Of a DNA stretch of 64,000 nucleotides, positions 59,499 through 64,000 are shown piece after piece. The stretch is from contig CALBDS010000002.1 of NCBI GenBank assembly GCA_937927415.1, positions 35,573 to 99,572 of the forward strand, written 5' to 3'. Source of the stretch: an uncultured Rhodospirillaceae bacterium (GTDB lineage: Bacteria; Pseudomonadota; Alphaproteobacteria; Azospirillales; Azospirillaceae). The notes under the pieces were generated by a model. It had not been told where the DNA came from and searched no databases. It saw nothing but the letters and a program-made list of their open reading frames with translations. Within the stretch, counting starts at the first letter, position 1. Each line of letters begins with the position of its first letter. The translations under genes and the position numbers were made by a program.

Positions 59499-61658
59499 AT
59501 GACCCTCGCTGCTTCAGAGACCTCCTGCGCTCACACGGGACTGCGATGCCTTGTCGCTGTCGCCCAGAAATGCGGCATCAACGTCTCCCTTGATCAGATG
59601 AAGCATGACTTTGTGGTGGAAAACCAGGAAGTCGGCCTCAATCAGCTCACGCGCATGGCCCGGAAGATCGGGTTGAAGGCGCGGACCGTCGCTATGAGCT
59701 GGTCCCATCTGCTCGATCTGGGGCAGGCGTTCCCCGCCATCGTACAGCTCCGCAACGGCAACTCCATGCTGGTCATCGGCCATTCCAAGGTCGGTGAAAC
59801 GCCCCTGGTCGTCCTGCGCGATCCGCTGGCCACCGAGGAAGGCATCCTCGTCGTGGACGAAAAGCGGTTCATGGAAGCCTGGACGGGGCAGGTTCTGCTG
59901 CTCAAGCGCGACTACGCCATCACGGAAACCACCCAGCCCTTCGGCTTCCGCTGGTTCCTGGCGGAAATCCTGCGCCACCGCCGGCTGTACATGGACATCG
60001 GGATCGCGGCGATCCTGCTCAGCGTCCTGACCATGGCCATGCCGGTGTTCATCCAGCTCATCCTGGACCGGGTGCTGGTCCACCAGAGCCTGGGGACCCT
60101 GTATGTCCTGGCTGCCGGGCTGGTGCTGGTCATCCTGTTCGAGACCGTCTTCAGCTATCTGCGGCAATACACGGTGATGTTCGCGACGCGCAAGATCGAC
60201 GCGCGGATCAACGTGGCCACCTACAACAAGCTCATCAGCCTGCCCATGGACTTCTTCGAGAAGACCCCGGCGGGTATGACGCTGAAGAACCTGAGCCAGT
60301 CGGAGCGCATCCGCAACTTCATGACCGGCCCGGTCTTTGGGGCCATGCTGGACAGCTTCGCACTGATCTTCCTTATTCCCATGATGTTTTTGTATCAGCC
60401 GGTTCTGGCGGTCATCGTCATGGGCTATACCCTTGCTATCAGCCTGATCGTCGGCTGCGTCATCCCGCTGCTGAAACACCGCTTCACCAAGGTGTACGAG
60501 GCGGAAACCCAGATGAATTCGATGCTGATCGAATCCATCCATGGGATGCGCACCATCAAATCCCTGGCCCTGGACAGCCGCCAGCGCAAGGAATGGGATC
60601 ACCGGGTTGCTTACACCGCGCGGGTGCGCTTCGACGTGCAGAAGCTGGCGCTGATCGCGCAGTCGCTGGTGCATCCGCTGGAAAAGCTGATGACCGCAAC
60701 GGTCATCGCCATCGGCGCCTATCTGGTGCTGCAGCGGGAAATGCAGATCGGCGGACTGATCGCGTTCAACATCATCTCGGGCCGCGTGGTCGGGCCGCTG
60801 GTGCAGATGTCCTCCCTGATCCAGCAGTTCCAGGAAGTGTCCCTGTCGGTGAAGATGCTGGGCACCATCATGAACCATCCGGGCGAGGACAACCGCTCGG
60901 GCCGGGGTCTGCGCACGCCGTTCAAGGGGCTGGTGGAGTTCAACAACATCCGCTTCCGCTATTCCCCCTCGGCTCCGCCGGCGCTGGACGGCGTGTCCTT
61001 CTGCATTCCCGAAGGCACCATCTTCGGCATCATGGGCCGGTCCGGGTCGGGCAAGACCACCATCACCCGCCTGCTTCAGGGGCTGCATTCTCCGCAGGAA
61101 GGGCTGATCAAGATCGACGGCAGCGACCTGCGCGAAATTGCACTGGACCATCTGCGCACCAGCATCGGCGTGGTCTTGCAGGAAAACTTCCTGTTCCGCG
61201 GCACCATCCGCGAGAACATCGCCGCCGCCAAACCCAGCGCCACCCTGGAAGAGGTCATGCGGGCCGCCCGTCTGGCCGGCGCCGACGAGTTCATCGAACG
61301 GCTGCCCAAGGGCTTCGAAACGGTGCTGGAGGAAGGCTCGGCCAACCTGTCCGGCGGTCAGCGCCAGCGGTTGGCCATCGCCCGCGCCTTGCTGACCGAT
61401 CCCCGCATCCTGATCCTGGACGAAGCCACCAGCGCGCTGGACGCCGAGAGCGAGGCCATCGTGCAGGCCAACCTGATGAGCATCGCCCGCGGGCGGACGG
61501 TCATCATCATTTCCCACCGCCTGTCCACCCTGGTCCCTTCCGACAACATCATGGTCCTGGAACAGGGCCGGGTGATGGACGTGGGGCGTCACGACGACCT
61601 GCTGCAGCGTTGTGACATCTATCAGCACCTGTGGCACCAGCAGAACCGCCACATCTAA
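59499..61658 (+). CDS. Type I secretion ABC transporter with C39-like domain
   Basis: 719 aa from ATG 59499. Residues 1-~125 are a C39 peptidase-like fold. The catalytic Cys position reads T (HTGLRCLVAV) and the His position S (NGNSMLVIG), so it is the inactive HlyB-type form, which binds substrate. Transmembrane helices are at about 150-430. NBD: GRSGSGKTT, LQENFLF (Q-loop), NLSGGQRQRLAIARA, ILILDEATSALD, and ISHRLST. It energises export of RTX-type proteins. Followed after 12 bases by the HlyD adaptor and then by a repeat protein in convergent orientation. No tolC here. Confidence 0.94.
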   Translation: MTLAASETSCAHTGLRCLVAVAQKCGINVSLDQMKHDFVVENQEVGLNQLTRMARKIGLKARTVAMSWSHLLDLGQAFPAIVQLRNGNSMLVIGHSKVGETPLVVLRDPLATEEGILVVDEKRFMEAWTGQVLLLKRDYAITETTQPFGFRWFLAEILRHRRLYMDIGIAAILLSVLTMAMPVFIQLILDRVLVHQSLGTLYVLAAGLVLVILFETVFSYLRQYTVMFATRKIDARINVATYNKLISLPMDFFEKTPAGMTLKNLSQSERIRNFMTGPVFGAMLDSFALIFLIPMMFLYQPVLAVIVMGYTLAISLIVGCVIPLLKHRFTKVYEAETQMNSMLIESIHGMRTIKSLALDSRQRKEWDHRVAYTARVRFDVQKLALIAQSLVHPLEKLMTATVIAIGAYLVLQREMQIGGLIAFNIISGRVVGPLVQMSSLIQQFQEVSLSVKMLGTIMNHPGEDNRSGRGLRTPFKGLVEFNNIRFRYSPSAPPALDGVSFCIPEGTIFGIMGRSGSGKTTITRLLQGLHSPQEGLIKIDGSDLREIALDHLRTSIGVVLQENFLFRGTIRENIAAAKPSATLEEVMRAARLAGADEFIERLPKGFETVLEEGSANLSGGQRQRLAIARALLTDPRILILDEATSALDAESEAIVQANLMSIARGRTVIIISHRLSTLVPSDNIMVLEQGRVMDVGRHDDLLQRCDIYQHLWHQQNRHI

Positions 61659-61670
61659 CGGTACCGCATC

Positions 61671-63053
61671 ATGAGCGCCACACAGCTTCGTTTCAGCCCG
61701 CAGCAGCAACGCAAGATCGCCGACGCGATCAATGAATATCAGCATGATACGACGGAGATTGACGGCGAACGCTATCCCCTGCTGGCGCGGTCATCGTTGT
61801 ACGTGATGGTCATCATGGCCATCACCGCCCTGCTCTGGAGTACCTTTGCCACCCTCGATCGGGTGGTTTCGGCCCGTGGCCGCATCGTGTCCACCGAACC
61901 CAGTTTGGTGATTCAGCCCCTTGAGACGTCGATCATCAAAAGCATCAACGTCAAGATCGGCGACATCGTGCACCCCGGCATGGTTCTGGCAACCCTGGAC
62001 CCCACCTTCACCCAGGCCGATTACGACCAACTCCGCGCCCGTCTGCTCAGCCTGAACGCCCAGATCGAACGGCTGGAGGCCGAATACGCCGGCCGCCCCT
62101 ACAAGGCGGAACCCACGGCGGAAGAAAACAACCTGGAAGACGCCACCTACCGCCAGCTCCAGCAATCCCTGTGGCAGGAGCGCCAAGCCCAATACCGCTC
62201 CCAGCTGGAAAGCTATGAGGAAAAAATCGCCCGCGTTAAGGCGAACCTCATCACCCGGCAACAGGACGAGGCTCTGCTGGCCAACCGGCTCGACATCCTG
62301 CGCGAAGTGGAAGCCATGCGGATGAAGCTGGAATCCAATCAGGTGGGCAGCCGCCTGAATTCCCTTCAAGCCCGCGATTCCCGCATCGAGATCGAACGGA
62401 ATCTGGCCTTGGCCCGCCGCGACATGATCGAGCGCAACCACGAACTGGCGGGGCTGGAAGCCGACCGGGACGCCTTCATTCAGCAGTGGCAGGGCCGGCT
62501 GGTCGAAGAACTGGTCAGCCGCCGCAACGAGCGTGACGGGGTGCAGGAACAGATCATCAAGGCGCGCAAGCGCCAGGATCTGGTCAGCCTGTCGCCGGTG
62601 GTGGACGCGGTGGTTCTCGACATCGCCGCCCGCTCCGTGGGGTCGGTCGTCAACGGTGCCGAGCCTCTGTTCACCCTCGTGCCCCTGGGGGCGCCATTGG
62701 AGGTGGAGGCTGCCATCGACGCCAAGGAACTGGGCTACATCAAGGTCGGCGACCATGTGAGCATCAAGCTCGACGCCTACCCGTTCCAGGAACACGGCAC
62801 CTTGGAAGGAAGCGTGCGGACCATCAGCGAGGATGCTTTCAACAGCCAGCAGGGCGCCACCAACAGCACCGGCACCTTCTACAAGACCCGCATCACCCTG
62901 GAGAAAGCGGTTCTCGACAACACGCCGGAGAACTTCCGGCTGATTCCAGGGATGCCGCTCAGCGCCGAAATCAAGATCGGCGAACGGTCGGTGATGGCCT
63001 ATCTGACTCGTCCCATCACCCGCGGCCTGAACGAAAGCATGCGTGAACCCTGA
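61671..63053 (+). CDS. HlyD-family type I secretion membrane fusion protein
   Basis: The protein has 460 residues. One transmembrane helix at about 43-62 (SLYVMVIMAITALLWSTFAT). Lipoyl-like segment RGRIVSTEPSLVIQPLE then GDIVHPGMVLATLDPTFTQA. A long alpha-helical hairpin (about 115-310) carries heptads (NAQIERLEAEYAG, IARVKANLITRQQDEALLAN). VDAVVLDIAARSVGSVVNGA is the returning lipoyl half. It bridges the ABC transporter to a TolC-type outer channel. Likely exports both repeat proteins of the window. Confidence 0.94.
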   Translation: MSATQLRFSPQQQRKIADAINEYQHDTTEIDGERYPLLARSSLYVMVIMAITALLWSTFATLDRVVSARGRIVSTEPSLVIQPLETSIIKSINVKIGDIVHPGMVLATLDPTFTQADYDQLRARLLSLNAQIERLEAEYAGRPYKAEPTAEENNLEDATYRQLQQSLWQERQAQYRSQLESYEEKIARVKANLITRQQDEALLANRLDILREVEAMRMKLESNQVGSRLNSLQARDSRIEIERNLALARRDMIERNHELAGLEADRDAFIQQWQGRLVEELVSRRNERDGVQEQIIKARKRQDLVSLSPVVDAVVLDIAARSVGSVVNGAEPLFTLVPLGAPLEVEAAIDAKELGYIKVGDHVSIKLDAYPFQEHGTLEGSVRTISEDAFNSQQGATNSTGTFYKTRITLEKAVLDNTPENFRLIPGMPLSAEIKIGERSVMAYLTRPITRGLNESMREP

Positions 63054-63058
63054 TCCGC

Positions 63059-63096
63059 CGGCCCCGCACCCTTACGGGATGCGGGGCCGCCGTTTT
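63059..63096 (+). terminator. Hairpin terminator after hlyD-like gene
   Basis: CGGCCCCGCA (63059-63068) pairs with TGCGGGGCCG (63080-63089), an 11-base loop between, followed by CCGTTTT. It lies between the hlyD-like gene and the convergent repeat-protein gene. It has a weak U-tract only on the plus side. Confidence 0.65.
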
Positions 63097-64000
63097 CAGG
63101 CCAACTGGACGTTTGATCCCGTCAAAAGACTGCTGTCGAAACGGCACAGCAACCGGATTTCCGAAGCAGCGACCGTTCCGTCGCCGTTTTCCGACACGGC
63201 GTAAAGGCCGGTGGCGTTGCCGTCTGTCCCCATCACCAGGAAGGACGCCGCCACCCCGCCACCCACCGTTCCCAGCCCGGCCCGGACAGCGGCCAGATCG
63301 TTGTCGGCAAGGCTGGTCAGCGTTCTGCTCAGCACCACCAGTTCATCTCTGCCAGCCATGGCCGCGTTGGTGTCCCGCACCGCCGTGGCCAGAACGCCGT
63401 CGCCGTTGCCATCCATCAAGGACCGCAACGCTCCGCCGATCGACACCCGATCCAGGTCGGCCTGAAAACCGGACACGGTGTCAAAGCCGCCCCCAGCCCC
63501 CGCCGCCCCACCGTCGCCGACGTCGGTGAAACCGACCACATCCACCGCCGCCGCCGCCGTCAGAATCAGGCTATCAGCCCCCAACCCGCCGACAAAGGTC
63601 AGGCCGCCGCCATCCGCCACCGTCACGCCGTCGTTACCGACGCTGCCGCTCAGGGTTTCGATCCCCTGAATCCGCAGGCCCGGCGCAGCGGTCCCCAGCG
63701 CAATCACATCGGTGTTCAGGCCCCCGAAGACCTCCTCGATTCCGCTGAGCACCGTGGTGCTGCCCAGATGGCCCATCAGGAAACGGTCGATACCGGCGCT
63801 GCCGATCAGCGTTTCCAGACGCACCCCGATCAACGTCGAGCCGGGATCGGACAGGGTGATAACGTCGGTGTTCACCCCCCCCAGCGCCACCTCCATCCCG
63901 CTCAGCACCGTGGTGCTGCCCAGATGGCCCATGACGAACTGATCCGTCCCCGAACTGCCGATCAGCGTTTCCAGACGCACCCCGATCAACGTCGAACCGG
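63096..64000 (-). CDS. Second 26-residue-repeat RTX-like protein, 3' part only
   Basis: At least 298 residues; the 5' end lies beyond the window. Repeats like TDVITLSDPGSTLIGVRLET and GHLGSTTVLSGIEE are 26 residues each. Two units are copied almost exactly 156 bases apart (63742 and 63898). Then come SVGNDGVTVADGG and GGLGADSLIL, close to RTX nonapeptides. A C-terminal domain follows, homologous to that of the protein at 2208-7982 (FDTVSGFQADLDRVSIGGAL; VMGTDGNATGLYAVSENGDG). Situated directly next to the type I secretion genes, convergent with them, so it is the natural substrate. GC-rich codon use like its neighbours. Confidence 0.88.
   Translation of the reverse strand, partial: GSTLIGVRLETLIGSSGTDQFVMGHLGSTTVLSGMEVALGGVNTDVITLSDPGSTLIGVRLETLIGSAGIDRFLMGHLGSTTVLSGIEEVFGGLNTDVIALGTAAPGLRIQGIETLSGSVGNDGVTVADGGGLTFVGGLGADSLILTAAAAVDVVGFTDVGDGGAAGAGGGFDTVSGFQADLDRVSIGGALRSLMDGNGDGVLATAVRDTNAAMAGRDELVVLSRTLTSLADNDLAAVRAGLGTVGGGVAASFLVMGTDGNATGLYAVSENGDGTVAASEIRLLCRFDSSLLTGSNVQLA

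Overview
GC-rich DNA (roughly two thirds G+C by eye) with alphaproteobacterial traits: ATGA/TGATG gene overlaps, frequent GTG starts, an FkbM methyltransferase, SPINDLY-type TPR glycosyltransferases and a DUF3102/ParA pair. I infer a member of the Rhodospirillales (Azospirillum/Magnetospirillum-like), but no rRNA or other species marker is present. I saw no rRNA, tRNA or CRISPR array.

Layout. 0-2.2 kb: radical SAM protein, SAM methyltransferase and a small protein, ending in a strong terminator. 2.2-8 kb: one giant gene (about 1924 aa) made of about 66 tandem 26-residue RTX-like repeats. 8.1-10.6 kb: an unusual operon of ParA-like ATPase, DUF3102-like protein and exostosin-type glycosyltransferase behind a perfect palindrome. 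10.6-18.6 kb: galE, TPR/GT41, TPR/GT2, GT4/TPR, glf and another glycosyltransferase. 18.7-28.0 kb: an accessory island bracketed by two related IS3-family elements in opposite orientation. It holds a winged-helix protein divergent from a KAP P-loop NTPase and a tyrosine recombinase with a doubled N-terminal domain, then IS66 and WGR remnants and a Phd/VapC toxin-antitoxin pair. 28.1-35.2 kb: two more TPR/GT41 transferases, a TPR protein fused to a PRMT-like methyltransferase, and a TPR/GT9 protein. 35.3-39.6 kb: a four-gene operon for a heptose-like nucleotide sugar (epimerase, nucleotidyltransferase-kinase fusion, SIS isomerase, epimerase). 39.6-46.3 kb: methyltransferases, two nucleotide-sugar SDR enzymes including UDP-xylose synthase, and two glycosyltransferases. 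46.7-53.1 kb: gmd and fcl (GDP-fucose), glycosyltransferase, Sel1-repeat protein, LpxD. 53.1-56.3 kb: five overlapping genes (two nucleotidyltransferases, cupin, HAD phosphatase, glycerophosphodiesterase-like). 56.6-64 kb: secreted FG-GAP protein, PseG, a type I secretion ABC transporter and HlyD adaptor, and the 3' end of a second 26-residue-repeat protein.

How it fits together (inference). This is a surface-glycan or protein-glycosylation region that makes several activated sugars (UDP-galactose/galactofuranose, UDP-xylose, GDP-fucose, a heptose derivative, a pseudaminic acid intermediate). Many transferases carry TPR scaffolds, suggesting protein acceptors. The type I transporter at 59.5-63 kb probably exports both giant repeat proteins, which share a C-terminal domain. 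They and flagellin are reasonable candidate acceptors, but nothing in the sequence proves this. The island at 18.7-28 kb is a separate acquisition.
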